Shown: positions 1-6,489, counted from the stretch's first letter. The stretch is 6,512 nucleotides of DNA from Candidatus Hydrogenedentota bacterium (GCA_903822375.1 CAIJOU010000127.1:1-6512); one strand, 5' to 3'. Made by a program: numbers and translations. The notes: a model not told the origin generated them from the letters alone.

Positions 1-1
1 C

Positions 2-436
2 CGGGCGCTGGAAGACGCCGGCATCCCCTTTGACCCGGCGCTGACCCGCTTTGTCGGCTTTGGGACCGGGGGCGTCGCCACCGGGGTCCGGGAACTGCTG
101 GCCGACCCCACGGTTACGGCCCTGGTGGACGCGAGTGGCGCCGAGAACGGTCGGGCCCTGCATGAGGGGGCAGGGCGTGCCGGGCGTATTATCGGCCGTG
201 ATCTTGACTTGGTCGCCTGGACCTATGTGAACAATGCGGTCGTGGCGCATGAGGCGGCGGCCCATCTGTGGCTGCCGGCGCGCGAGGCGGCCGCCCAGGG
301 AATCGGGCAACTCGCTGAATGGCTCGCGGGCCGCCGGTCCGGCCCCATTAAGGTTCTGCACTCTCCGATCCTCGACAGCCACCCCAAGGAGGGAGAAGTG
401 CCCCTGCCTGGCCGGCTGTTTGACATGAAAGTGTAG
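2..436 (+). CDS. C-terminal part of a LacI-family transcriptional regulator (5' end outside window)
   Basis: The frame is open from the window edge and gives 144 residues ending in a TAG stop. The pattern fits the sugar-binding (periplasmic-binding-protein-like) half of LacI/GalR regulators. An early stretch reads ALEDAGIPFDP then RFVGF. Next come a helix ending ELLADPTVTALVDAS, which fits the 'predicted target of the regulator in the cell' loop, and RIIGRDLDLVAW, which matches the family's 'G..vP.Dv.vvgfD' strand. The tail GIGQLAEWLAGR followed by KVLHSPILDS matches the usual 'a...l...l.G......l.p.L..R.S' end. The helix-turn-helix would lie upstream, outside the window, so DNA binding cannot be confirmed. 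Such proteins usually respond to a sugar and control nearby catabolic genes. The target here is unknown. A stand-alone sugar-binding protein is a less likely alternative. Confidence 0.72.
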   Translation, partial: RALEDAGIPFDPALTRFVGFGTGGVATGVRELLADPTVTALVDASGAENGRALHEGAGRAGRIIGRDLDLVAWTYVNNAVVAHEAAAHLWLPAREAAAQGIGQLAEWLAGRRSGPIKVLHSPILDSHPKEGEVPLPGRLFDMKV

Positions 437-476
437 ACTGGGGGACGGCCACCGCTTCCGGCCTGAGTCCGACGTT

Positions 477-572
477 GCGAAACGCAGTTTCGCGATGGCA
501 AGAATACTCAGCCCCCAGGCACTTCCATTCCTCGAAGAATGGAACCGGCGGGGCACCGAGGCACCCCGCCGG
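477..572. terminator. Cluster of three hairpins between convergent genes, possible terminator
   Basis: The 164-base gap between the regulator stop and the pilin-like gene stop holds three perfect stems. The first is GCGAAAC/GTTTCGC at 477-493 with a 3-base loop. The second is TTCCATTC/GAATGGAA at 523-544 with a 6-base loop. The third is CCGGCGGGG/CCCCGCCGG at 545-572 with a 10-base loop. The last two abut exactly. The GC-rich 9-bp stem lies about 30 bases past the minus-strand pilin stop and could end that transcript. Neither strand has a clean T-run after any stem, so a classical intrinsic terminator is not certain. Confidence 0.42.
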
Positions 573-600
573 AAAGCACGTACCATACAAGAACCCGGAA

Positions 601-1596
601 TCACATGGTCAGAATCCCAACGAAATTTGCCATGGCTTCATTGGCCGGGGCATCGCCCTGCCGGTCATACTTCTTAAATTCAACGTGGCCGTCCATGTAC
701 AGGACATTCGCGCCGCCGGGAATGTGGTTGTAGGCTTGCGGGCTGGTGGACAGCTGGTCGAACATGACCCACACGGAACTCTGGGCGACATTGGCGCTGC
801 CGGCATTGTTGATGTCGGTGATGAGGAAACGTTCGATGCCTTCGCGCATACGGTAGACGGTGTTGCCGCCGCCGTTGCCGCTGCCGACCGGCTCGTTCAT
901 GCCGCTGTCCGACATGTTCGCATCCTTGTCCGCGCTCGGGGCATTGCCGTGTCTTGTGCCGGTGTACAGTTCCAGTAGCCCCGCCGTGTCGGACACCATC
1001 GTGTACAGGATTGCGTTGACCTGACGCGGCAGGACCGCGTTGCTCGGCATGTTGGACGGCAGTGCCAGGCCGACCGCCTGCATCAGGTTCACCGAACTTG
1101 CTGACGTGACGAGTTCGCTGTCCAGGGGGCTCATGCTGGCACGGTCAATCACCCATCCGAGATAGCCGTAACTGTTGTCAATGGCGCGGGCGCAATCCTT
1201 GCTGCCGCTGGGGGCGTAACCGAGGCACCACTGGCCGTTGAGTTTGGCCTCGTCAATGGCTTGACTGAGTCCCGCTTTCGACGGGCAGAATGCGACCATC
1301 GGGTCGGTCAGGTACTCGGGGTAGATGGTGAACACGTTTGGGCCGGCGTCCAGCACCCAGGTATAGGTGCCGTCCGTCTTGGCATAGTTGCCGAGTTGCA
1401 TGGGTGGAAACCCACCCTTGGCCTCGTTGGAGTACATCTTGAACACAAGGCCCCACTGCTTCAGATTGTTCTGGCAGGAGGACCGGCGTGCGGCTTCGCG
1501 CGCGCGGGCAAGGGCCGGCAGCAGGATGGCCGCCAGGATGCCGATGATCGCGATTACCACGAGCAGTTCGATGAGGGTGAAACCACGTCTTTTCAT
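601..1596 (-). CDS. Type IV prepilin-like (type II pseudopilin) protein with H-X9-DG-type C-terminus
   Basis: The protein has 331 residues. The frame stays open upstream to 1743, but the start at 1596 is chosen because MKRRG/FTLIELLVV is a textbook prepilin leader. Cleavage by prepilin peptidase is expected after Gly5, giving N-methyl-Phe6 with the conserved Glu10 at position +5. An AAGGA ribosome site lies 9 bases upstream. A hydrophobic helix spans about residues 8-28 and is followed by REAARRSSCQNNLKQWG, typical of the abundant pseudopilin-like proteins of Planctomycetota, Lentisphaerota and relatives. The middle holds FCPSK and other Cys residues. The end has REGIERFLITDINN and then His291...Asp302-Gly303-His304, the 'H-X9-DG' processing-associated region. 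The spacing here is ten residues rather than nine. It is probably anchored in the inner membrane, with its globular part outside. It may take part in a secretion or pilus-like machine, but no partner genes are visible and many members of this family are orphans. Exact role unknown. Confidence 0.9.
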   Translation of the reverse strand: MKRRGFTLIELLVVIAIIGILAAILLPALARAREAARRSSCQNNLKQWGLVFKMYSNEAKGGFPPMQLGNYAKTDGTYTWVLDAGPNVFTIYPEYLTDPMVAFCPSKAGLSQAIDEAKLNGQWCLGYAPSGSKDCARAIDNSYGYLGWVIDRASMSPLDSELVTSASSVNLMQAVGLALPSNMPSNAVLPRQVNAILYTMVSDTAGLLELYTGTRHGNAPSADKDANMSDSGMNEPVGSGNGGGNTVYRMREGIERFLITDINNAGSANVAQSSVWVMFDQLSTSPQAYNHIPGGANVLYMDGHVEFKKYDRQGDAPANEAMANFVGILTM

Positions 1597-1663
1597 TTTA
1601 TGGATTCCTTGTTCTGTCCAAGAGTGCCGCTCTTCCACCCTCCCTGGGCGCAAGAACAGCCCG

Positions 1664-1684
1664 GCCATTGGGACAGGCAATGGC
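1664..1684 (-). other. Hairpin in the predicted 5' leader of the pilin-like gene
   Basis: A perfect 7-bp stem (GCCATTG/CAATGGC) with a 7-base loop lies 68-88 bases upstream of the pilin-like start. If the candidate promoter just upstream is real, it would sit at the very 5' end of the mRNA, where such stems often stabilise transcripts. It could also be an operator half-site pair. There is no direct evidence for either. Confidence 0.3.
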
Positions 1685-1694
1685 TCCACAAGAT

Positions 1695-1723
1695 ACTTTA
1701 GCACATTCCCTGCATTTTTTGAA
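1695..1723 (-). promoter_or_regulatory. Candidate sigma-70-like promoter for the pilin-like gene
   Basis: On the minus strand, TTCAAA (1718-1723) and TAAAGT (1695-1700) are separated by 17 bases. Each matches its consensus at 4 of 6 positions, and a TG one base before the -10 makes it an extended -10. Transcription would start near 1688, giving a leader of about 90 bases. This is weak and rests only on matches to consensus. Confidence 0.3.
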
Positions 1724-1810
1724 TAGGCAGGAATTGTTTCCACGCGGTTGCTTCAACCCGCATCCAAGGCAAACGCATTCAATCTCCACCCGGTGAAATG
1801 CTGGATTCTC

Positions 1811-1897
1811 CGTCATTCCCGCGAAGGCGGGAATCCAGAGGCGAAACATGTGGACCTTCCCGCCGTGTACTGGATTCCCGCCTTCGCGGGAATGACG
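1811..1897. repeat. Paired dispersed palindromic repeat (28-bp perfect inverted copies)
   Basis: A 28-base unit at 1811-1838 recurs as an exact reverse complement at 1870-1897, with a 31-base spacer. Each unit is itself a small hairpin with an 8-bp stem, ATTCCCGC/GCGGGAAT, around a 4-base loop. The core CGTCATTCCCGCGAAG is recognisable as a repeat found in many copies in very diverse bacterial genomes. Its translations give the tell-tale HSREGGNP and WIPAFAGMT peptides seen here on the minus strand. The pair could fold either as two hairpins or as one long 28-bp stem, and it lies between the divergent promoters of the pilin-like gene and guaB. The remainder of the gap 1597-1970 holds the promoter and hairpin listed separately, and I see no gene in it. 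Confidence 0.88.
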
Positions 1898-1970
1898 CTC
1901 CAAGGGACTTGATACATTCACCGGTCTAAACTTCCCAAGCCAGCTGCGTTGTCGCTCTTGAGCGCTTTTT

Positions 1971-1999
1971 TTGCACCCGGCGCGCTACAGGTCTATAAT
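1971..1999 (+). promoter_or_regulatory. Sigma-70 promoter of guaB
   Basis: TTGCAC (1971-1976) and a perfect TATAAT (1994-1999) are separated by exactly 17 bases. Transcription would begin near 2006, giving a GC-rich leader of about 64 bases before the guaB start. Within the leader, CCCGGG at 2006-2011 can pair with CCCGGG at 2026-2031, a weak hairpin. The leader seems too short for a purine riboswitch, and I see no PurR-like palindrome. A run of eight T precedes the -35 box (1965-1972). Confidence 0.75.
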
Positions 2000-2069
2000 A
2001 TTGACCCCGGGGGAACGCCGTGCGTCCCGGGTGCCGACAGTGGTCGCGTTCACGGCGCTGCGAGGGACA

Positions 2070-3542
2070 ATGCAAGACGAGGCACGAATAACGCGGGGGC
2101 TTTCTTTTGATGATGTGCTGCTGCGTCCGGCCCGGTCCGGGGTGCTTCCCCGCGACACGGACGTGCGCACCCGGCTCACCCGGAACCTGACGGTGAACGT
2201 TCCCGTGCTCAGTGCGGCAATGGATACGGTCACCGAGGCGAGGCTGGCGATTGCCATCGCCCAGGAAGGCGGACTGGGGGTCATTCACAAGAATCTCACG
2301 GTGGAGGAGCAGGCCGAAGAGGTGGACCGCGTCAAGCGGTCCCAGGCGGGCATCATCTCCCACCCGTTCACGCTCACGCCCGATCACAAACTGGGCGATG
2401 CCGAGGCGTTGATGGCGCGCTACCATGTTTCCGGCGTGCCGATCACGGACAAGACGGGCATGCTCATGGGCATCCTCACCAACCGCGACCTGCGTTTCGA
2501 GGAGGATTTCGAGCGGTCCATTTCCGAGGTGATGACACCCCGCGAGCGGCTGATCACCATGACGGCGGGCGTGTCGATGGAGGAGGCAAAGAGGCTCCTT
2601 CACAAGCACCGCATTGAGAAACTCCCCATCGTCAACGAGCAGGGCCGCCTGGTGGGCCTGCTGACGATCAAGGACATCATGAAGGCACGCGACTTCCCGC
2701 ACCGCTGCACCGACGAATTTGGACGGTTGCGGGTGGGCGCGGCGGTGGGCGTGGGGCGCGGCGAACTGGATCGCGCCGACGCGCTGATTACCGCCGGGGC
2801 CGATGTGCTCGTGGTGGACTCGGCCCACGGCCATTCGGAAATGGTCATCGACACGGTGGCCCAGATAAAGAAGGCCTTTCCGGAGGCCCAGGTAATTGCG
2901 GGCAACATTGTCACGGCCGAGGCCGCGCGCGATTTGTGCGAGGCCGGGGCCGATGCGGTCAAGGTCGGCGTGGGCCCGGGCTCGATTTGCACCACCCGTG
3001 TTGTCGCGGGCGTGGGCGTGCCCCAGTTGACCGCCATCATGGAGGTGGCCGCCGAGTGCCGCGGGCGCGGCGTGCCCGTCATCGCCGACGGTGGCATCAA
3101 GTATTCCGGCGACATCGCCAAGGCGATCGCGGCCGGCGCGGACTCGGTGATGATCGGCAGCCTTTTCGCCGGCACCGAGGAGAGCCCCGGAGAAAAGGTC
3201 CTTTTTGAGGGCCGCACCTACAAGGTGGTGCGCGGCATGGGTTCCATGAAGGCGATGCAGCGCGGCAGCAAGGCCCGGTACATGCAGTTCGACGTGGAGG
3301 GCTCCAAACTGGTGCCCGAAGGCATTGAGGCGCGCGTGGCCTACCGCGGCAGTTTGGCCGACTACGTGCACCAGCTTGTGGGCGGCCTGCGCTCGGCCAT
3401 GGGCTATTGCGGTTGCAGGAATATCGGCGAGATGCAGGCCAACACCCGCTTTGTCGAGATGACCGCCGCCGGCCTGCGCGAAAGCCATCCCCACGATGTG
3501 ACCATTATCGAGGACGCCCCCAATTACCAGGTGCCAAGATAG
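2070..3542 (+). CDS. guaB: Inosine-5'-monophosphate dehydrogenase
   Basis: This cytosolic enzyme oxidises IMP to XMP with NAD+, the committed step towards guanine nucleotides. The protein has 490 residues, the normal bacterial length. It opens with LSFDDVLLRPARSGVLP. Two CBS domains lie at about residues 99-160 and 163-215, inserted in the TIM barrel. The NAD-site VDSAHG is at 249-254, and the catalytic loop GPGSICTTR has the nucleophile Cys307. DGGIKYSGD (340-348) binds the phosphate. The mobile flap carries the catalytic Arg403-Tyr404 pair, followed by the PEGIEARVAY strand. Every key residue is present. The ATG at 2070 is chosen because it aligns with the family N-terminus and follows GAGGGA, although that spacing is tight. 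An upstream in-frame TTG at 1971 coincides with the -35 box and would lie before the transcription start, so it is rejected. The gene is followed 166 bases later by guaA on the same strand. The CBS pair is known to bind ATP/GTP allosterically in this family. Confidence 0.98.
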   Translation: MQDEARITRGLSFDDVLLRPARSGVLPRDTDVRTRLTRNLTVNVPVLSAAMDTVTEARLAIAIAQEGGLGVIHKNLTVEEQAEEVDRVKRSQAGIISHPFTLTPDHKLGDAEALMARYHVSGVPITDKTGMLMGILTNRDLRFEEDFERSISEVMTPRERLITMTAGVSMEEAKRLLHKHRIEKLPIVNEQGRLVGLLTIKDIMKARDFPHRCTDEFGRLRVGAAVGVGRGELDRADALITAGADVLVVDSAHGHSEMVIDTVAQIKKAFPEAQVIAGNIVTAEAARDLCEAGADAVKVGVGPGSICTTRVVAGVGVPQLTAIMEVAAECRGRGVPVIADGGIKYSGDIAKAIAAGADSVMIGSLFAGTEESPGEKVLFEGRTYKVVRGMGSMKAMQRGSKARYMQFDVEGSKLVPEGIEARVAYRGSLADYVHQLVGGLRSAMGYCGCRNIGEMQANTRFVEMTAAGLRESHPHDVTIIEDAPNYQVPR

Positions 3543-3569
3543 GGGAAGCTCATACTCAAAGAAGAACAA

Positions 3570-3663
3570 ACCACAGAGGACACAGAGGTGCATGGAGGAT
3601 GCACTGAACGAATCGGATTGAATGGCTCCTCTCTCCTCTGTGTTCCTCTGTGTCCTCTGTGGT
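3570..3663. repeat. 94-bp inverted-repeat element between guaB and guaA
   Basis: ACCACAGAGGACACAGAGG (3570-3588) is matched by its exact 19-base reverse complement at 3645-3663. The arms are built from a 9-base motif, CCTCTGTGT: two tandem copies on the left, and three on the right counting the extra one at 3635-3643. Inside is a further hairpin, GTGCAT/ATGCAC at 3588-3604. The motif is known to me as an intergenic repeat in many environmental genomes, whose spurious translations read TTEDTEEHRG and CPLWFVLL. The gap of 166 bases has no gene. The element would form a long stem in a guaB-guaA transcript, with no T-run after it, so it need not stop transcription. Confidence 0.85.
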
Positions 3664-3693
3664 GAATGTTTTCAGTCTTAGTCGGCTCGGATT

Positions 3694-3708
3694 GGAGAAG
3701 AGATAGAA
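3694..3708 (+). promoter_or_regulatory. Ribosome binding site of guaA
   Basis: GGAG (3694-3697), running into a purine-rich GGAGAAGAGAT tract, precedes the guaA ATG at 3709 and supports that start. I found no convincing separate promoter between the repeat and this site, which favours co-transcription with guaB. Confidence 0.6.
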
Positions 3709-5256
3709 ATGCAAGACATACGCAGACCGATCGTGGTGCTCGATTTCGGCGCCCAGTACAGCAAGCTGATTGCGCGGCGCGTGCGCGAGGCGAAGGTGTA
3801 CAGCATCATCGTGCCGTACAGCATTTCCGCCGCGGACCTGAAGGCCATGAACCCCGTGGGGCTCATCTTCAGCGGCGGTCCGGCCAGCGTGCACCAGCCC
3901 GGCGCGCCGCATCCCGATCCGGGGGTGTTCGAACTGGGCGTGCCGATTCTCGGCATCTGTTACGGCGTGCAACTGTTCGCGTACATGCTTGGCGGCCATG
4001 TTGCCCGCGCCGATCAGCGCGAATACGGCATTGCCCACCTGGAACACCAGGACGGCACCGGCTTTCTGGACGGCGTGGACGCCCGCACCCAGGTGTGGAT
4101 GAGCCACGGTGACCGCGTCGAGCGGCTGCCCGAGGGTTTCATGCCCATCGGCCACACCGAGAACTCGCCCTACGCGGCCATCGCCGACACGAAGCGCCGG
4201 TTCTACGGCGTGCAGTTCCACCCCGAAGTGGTGCACACGCCGCAGGGCGTCAGGATATTCTCCAATTTTGTGCACACCATCTGCGGTTGCCCCGGCGACT
4301 GGGACATGGGTTCTTTCGTGGACATCGCCATTGAGGAAATCCGCACCAAGGTCGGCGACAAGAAGGTGCTGTGCGGCCTGAGCGGCGGCGTGGACTCCAG
4401 CGTGGCCGCGGCGCTCATCCACCGGGCCATAGGCGACCGGCTCACCTGCGTGTTTGTGAACAACGGTCTGCTGCGCAAGGGCGAGGCCGAACTGGTGCAG
4501 ACCGTGTTCCGCGACAACTTCCACATCAACCTTGTCTATGCCGACGCCGAGGACCAGTTCCTGTCCGCGCTGGTGGGCAAGACCGACCCGGAAGAAAAGC
4601 GCAAAACCATCGGTGCCGTGTTCATCGACGTGTTTGAGGCGGAGGCCAAGAAGCTGGGCCACCTCGACTTCCTGGCGCAGGGCACCCTGTACCCCGACGT
4701 GATCGAGTCCATGTCCGCCACGGGCGGCCCCTCGGCCGTGATCAAGAGCCACCACAACGTGGGCGGCCTGCCGGAAAAGATGAACATGGCGCTGTTGGAA
4801 CCGCTGCGCGAACTGTTCAAGGACGAGGTGCGCGCGCTCGGCCGCGAACTGGGCCTGCCCGAGGACATCGTCGGCCGCCATCCCTTCCCCGGCCCGGGAC
4901 TGGGCGTGCGCTGCATCGGCGAAATCACCCGCGACCGCCTCGATACGCTACGCGACGCCGACGCCATCTTTATCGACGAAATACACAAGGCGGGCATCTA
5001 CGACGAGATTTGGCAGGCGCTGGTCTGCCTGCTGCCCGTCAAGAGCGTGGGGGTGCAGGGCGACGAGCGGACCTACGAGGAGGTGTGCAGCCTGCGCGCC
5101 GTCACCTCGTCCGACGCCATGACCGCCGACTGGTACCGTTTCGAGCCGGAACTGCTCCAGCGCGTGGCCAACCGCATCTGCAACGAGGTCAAGCACATCA
5201 ACCGCGTCATGTACGACATCACGAGCAAGCCTCCCGGAACCATCGAGTGGGAGTAA
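3709..5256 (+). CDS. guaA: GMP synthase (glutamine-hydrolysing)
   Basis: This cytosolic enzyme converts XMP, ATP and glutamine to GMP, the step after GuaB. The protein is 515 residues, close to the usual 510-525. Residues 1-200 form the class I glutamine amidotransferase domain: VLDFGAQY at 10-17, GGPASV at 56-61, nucleophile Cys84 in GICYGVQ, and the His171/Glu173 dyad in QFHPE. The ATP pyrophosphatase domain follows, with the PP-loop LSGGVDSS at 224-231 and VNNGLLRKGE soon after. The C-terminal dimerisation part holds HPFPGPGLGVRCIGE from His391 and ends in the near-invariant SKPPGTIEWE. All catalytic residues are intact. It lies downstream of guaB in the same direction and ends 8 bases before a repeat element that contains a strong terminator. 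An operon with guaB, read from the promoter at 1971, is likely but not proven. Confidence 0.98.
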   Translation: MQDIRRPIVVLDFGAQYSKLIARRVREAKVYSIIVPYSISAADLKAMNPVGLIFSGGPASVHQPGAPHPDPGVFELGVPILGICYGVQLFAYMLGGHVARADQREYGIAHLEHQDGTGFLDGVDARTQVWMSHGDRVERLPEGFMPIGHTENSPYAAIADTKRRFYGVQFHPEVVHTPQGVRIFSNFVHTICGCPGDWDMGSFVDIAIEEIRTKVGDKKVLCGLSGGVDSSVAAALIHRAIGDRLTCVFVNNGLLRKGEAELVQTVFRDNFHINLVYADAEDQFLSALVGKTDPEEKRKTIGAVFIDVFEAEAKKLGHLDFLAQGTLYPDVIESMSATGGPSAVIKSHHNVGGLPEKMNMALLEPLRELFKDEVRALGRELGLPEDIVGRHPFPGPGLGVRCIGEITRDRLDTLRDADAIFIDEIHKAGIYDEIWQALVCLLPVKSVGVQGDERTYEEVCSLRAVTSSDAMTADWYRFEPELLQRVANRICNEVKHINRVMYDITSKPPGTIEWE

Positions 5257-5264
5257 GACCCCAT

Positions 5265-5379
5265 CCACAGATTGCGCAGATTCACACAGATTGAAGTTCA
5301 ATAAATGCGGCGCCGCCCTTCCGGCCCCCCCCCGGAAGGGCGGCGTTTCTCAATCTGTGCAAATTGGTGCAATCTGTGG
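5265..5379. repeat. 115-bp inverted-repeat element around the guaA terminator
   Basis: A 30-base arm at 5265-5294 starting CCACAGATTGC matches the reverse complement of 5350-5379 at 25 of 30 positions. Within each arm, the ACAGATT motif is repeated at the two ends. Between the arms lies the terminator stem. The CACAGATT motif is familiar as another dispersed intergenic repeat in environmental bacteria, unrelated in sequence to the two upstream in this window. It begins 8 bases after the guaA stop and runs into the 3' end of the dehydrogenase frame. Confidence 0.82.
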
Positions 5380-6421
5380 AACAGCCGTTTACCATCATCA
5401 CCTTGTTGAAGAACCCTTTGCGGTCGCGCATCATGATCATGTGATCCAGCAGCCCCTCCGGGCCCGTACGGTGGCTGATGAGCGGCTTTACGTCGATCCG
5501 GCCCGCCGTCATCGCGTCGAGCGACATCCTCCACTCGTTGCCGCGCAACTCCGCGAAAGACGAGTTCCACGTGCCGTGCATGCGCAGTTCATTGCGGAGG
5601 ATGGCCCAGTAGGCCTTTTGCGACAGCGTCATCGGCCCGGCGGGGTTGCCCATCAGCACGACCGCGCCGAAAGGCTTGGCACACTGCACGGTCTGCTCAA
5701 AGGCCGCCGCGCTGCCTGAACCCTCCACCACCACGTCCGCGCCGAGCGGCGCATGGCGCCGGACCCACGCCACGGCATCCTCTTCCTTCGGGTTACATGT
5801 GAATTCATAACCCAGTGAACGCGCGAAGTTGAGCTTCTCGGGGTCCACATCAAGCAGCATCACCCGCGCCGCGCCCCAAGCCTTCGCCCACTGCGCCAGC
5901 ATGAGGCCGATGGGCCCGGCGCCGAAGATGGCCACCGTCGCACCCAGGTCGAGTTTCGCCTGCCGCAGCGCGTGCGCGGCCACGGCGGCGGGCTCGCACA
6001 TCGCCGCTTCTTCCAGCGAAAGCCCCTCGGGCACATGCACCAGGTTCCATTCCGGCGCGACCACGTACTCGGCAAAGGCGCCGTCACAGCGCGAGCCGAG
6101 ATAGTCATAGTCGGCGCACTGCGCATAGGCTCCGACGGCGCATGGGGCGCAGCGCATGCAGGGGATGAGCGGAAACACGGCGGCGCGCTGTCCGATGCGC
6201 GTGGGGCTGACGCCCCCGCCCACCGCGTCCACCACCCCGGCAAACTCATGGCCGGGAATCAGCGGAAAGCGGTAGGTTCCCTTTTCAAACACGCGCGGGA
6301 TGTCGGAACCGCACACGCCGCATGCGGCCACCCGCACGCGCACCCAGCCCGGTCCCGGTTCGGGCACGGGCACGGTCTCCGTTCGCAAATCGCCGATGGC
6401 GTGCAGCACGCAGGCTTTCAT
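5282..6421 (-). CDS. Zinc-dependent medium-chain dehydrogenase, galactitol-1-phosphate 5-dehydrogenase-like
   Basis: This 379-residue zinc alcohol/polyol dehydrogenase most resembles GatD: CGSDIPRVFEKGTY, PGHEFAG, and PLIPCMRCAPC followed by YAQCADYDYLGSR. Catalytic zinc ligands are Cys37, His58 with Glu59, and Glu143. The structural zinc site is Cys88, Cys91, Cys94 and Cys102, all present. The Rossmann fold has GAGPIG at 167-172 and Asp191 at the end of the second strand, which favours NAD+ over NADP+. The expected reaction is NAD-linked oxidation of a sugar alcohol or its phosphate in the cytosol. The substrate is inferred from similarity only, and sorbitol or threonine dehydrogenase-like activity is possible. 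The ATG at 6421 has AGGA 8 bases upstream. The family normally ends soon after the FNKVMMV strand (about residue 344). Here the frame continues through the repeat and terminator, adding a tail of about 32 residues from 348 that is probably not functional. The gene is convergent with guaA. Confidence 0.92.
   Translation of the reverse strand: MKACVLHAIGDLRTETVPVPEPGPGWVRVRVAACGVCGSDIPRVFEKGTYRFPLIPGHEFAGVVDAVGGGVSPTRIGQRAAVFPLIPCMRCAPCAVGAYAQCADYDYLGSRCDGAFAEYVVAPEWNLVHVPEGLSLEEAAMCEPAAVAAHALRQAKLDLGATVAIFGAGPIGLMLAQWAKAWGAARVMLLDVDPEKLNFARSLGYEFTCNPKEEDAVAWVRRHAPLGADVVVEGSGSAAAFEQTVQCAKPFGAVVLMGNPAGPMTLSQKAYWAILRNELRMHGTWNSSFAELRGNEWRMSLDAMTAGRIDVKPLISHRTGPEGLLDHMIMMRDRKGFFNKVMMVNGCSTDCTNLHRLRNAALPGGGRKGGAAFIELQSV
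5311..5350. terminator. Strong intrinsic terminator, probably bidirectional
   Basis: A 14-bp perfect stem (CGCCGCCCTTCCGG with its complement, 5311-5324 and 5332-5345) closes a loop of seven C. On the plus strand it is followed by TTTCT, ending the guaA transcript. On the minus strand it is followed, after a few bases, by ATTTATT, so it may also end the dehydrogenase transcript. Its central run of nine C (5325-5333) could be prone to sequencing or slippage errors. Confidence 0.85.
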
Positions 6422-6467
6422 AATGCGTTTCCTTTGTCTAAACTGGGGTGCGAGGTTGTCTTCGTCC

Positions 6468-6485
6468 AGATATGATATCGCATCT
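6468..6485. promoter_or_regulatory. Interrupted palindrome upstream of the dehydrogenase, possible operator
   Basis: AGAT-AT-GATATC-GC-ATCT is an 18-bp palindrome with two mismatched pairs, 47-64 bases upstream of the dehydrogenase start. It overlaps a minus-strand TATCAT (6472-6477) that could be a -10 box, but no -35 box is recognisable at the right distance. An operator is plausible for a regulated sugar gene but is not supported beyond the symmetry. Confidence 0.22.
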
Positions 6486-6489
6486 AGTA

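Noticed and set aside
1597..1743. N-terminal 49-residue extension of the pilin-like protein
   Set aside because: The prepilin leader must start at MKRRGFTL with a ribosome site at the right distance. The extension covers the promoter and hairpin.
1811..1897. CRISPR array
   Set aside because: There are only two copies, inverted rather than direct, and no cas genes.
1598..1921. 107-residue minus-strand open frame upstream of the pilin-like gene
   Set aside because: Its sequence includes HSREGGNP and WIPAFAGMT, the usual translations of the dispersed repeat at 1811-1897. It is a repeat artefact, not a gene.
1953..1972. Short stem CGCT/AGCG followed by eight T, terminator-like
   Set aside because: A 4-bp stem is too weak, and no plus-strand gene lies directly upstream to be terminated. 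The T-run is better seen as the region just upstream of the guaB promoter.
1971..2069. 33-residue N-terminal extension of GuaB from a TTG
   Set aside because: The TTG is the -35 box, lying upstream of any transcript from the TATAAT promoter, and the family has no such extension.
2000..2069. Purine riboswitch in the guaB leader
   Set aside because: The predicted leader is about 64 bases, GC-rich, with only one weak stem and no conserved riboswitch core.
1926..3593. 555-residue open frame on the minus strand over guaB
   Set aside because: It is fully antisense to an intact guaB, is rich in His, Arg, Ala and Gly as expected from reversed GC-rich codons, and shows no recognisable domain.
3556..4881. 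441-residue open frame on the minus strand over guaA
   Set aside because: It is antisense to guaA with the same composition bias, and its C-terminus is translated repeat (TTEDTEEHRGERS).
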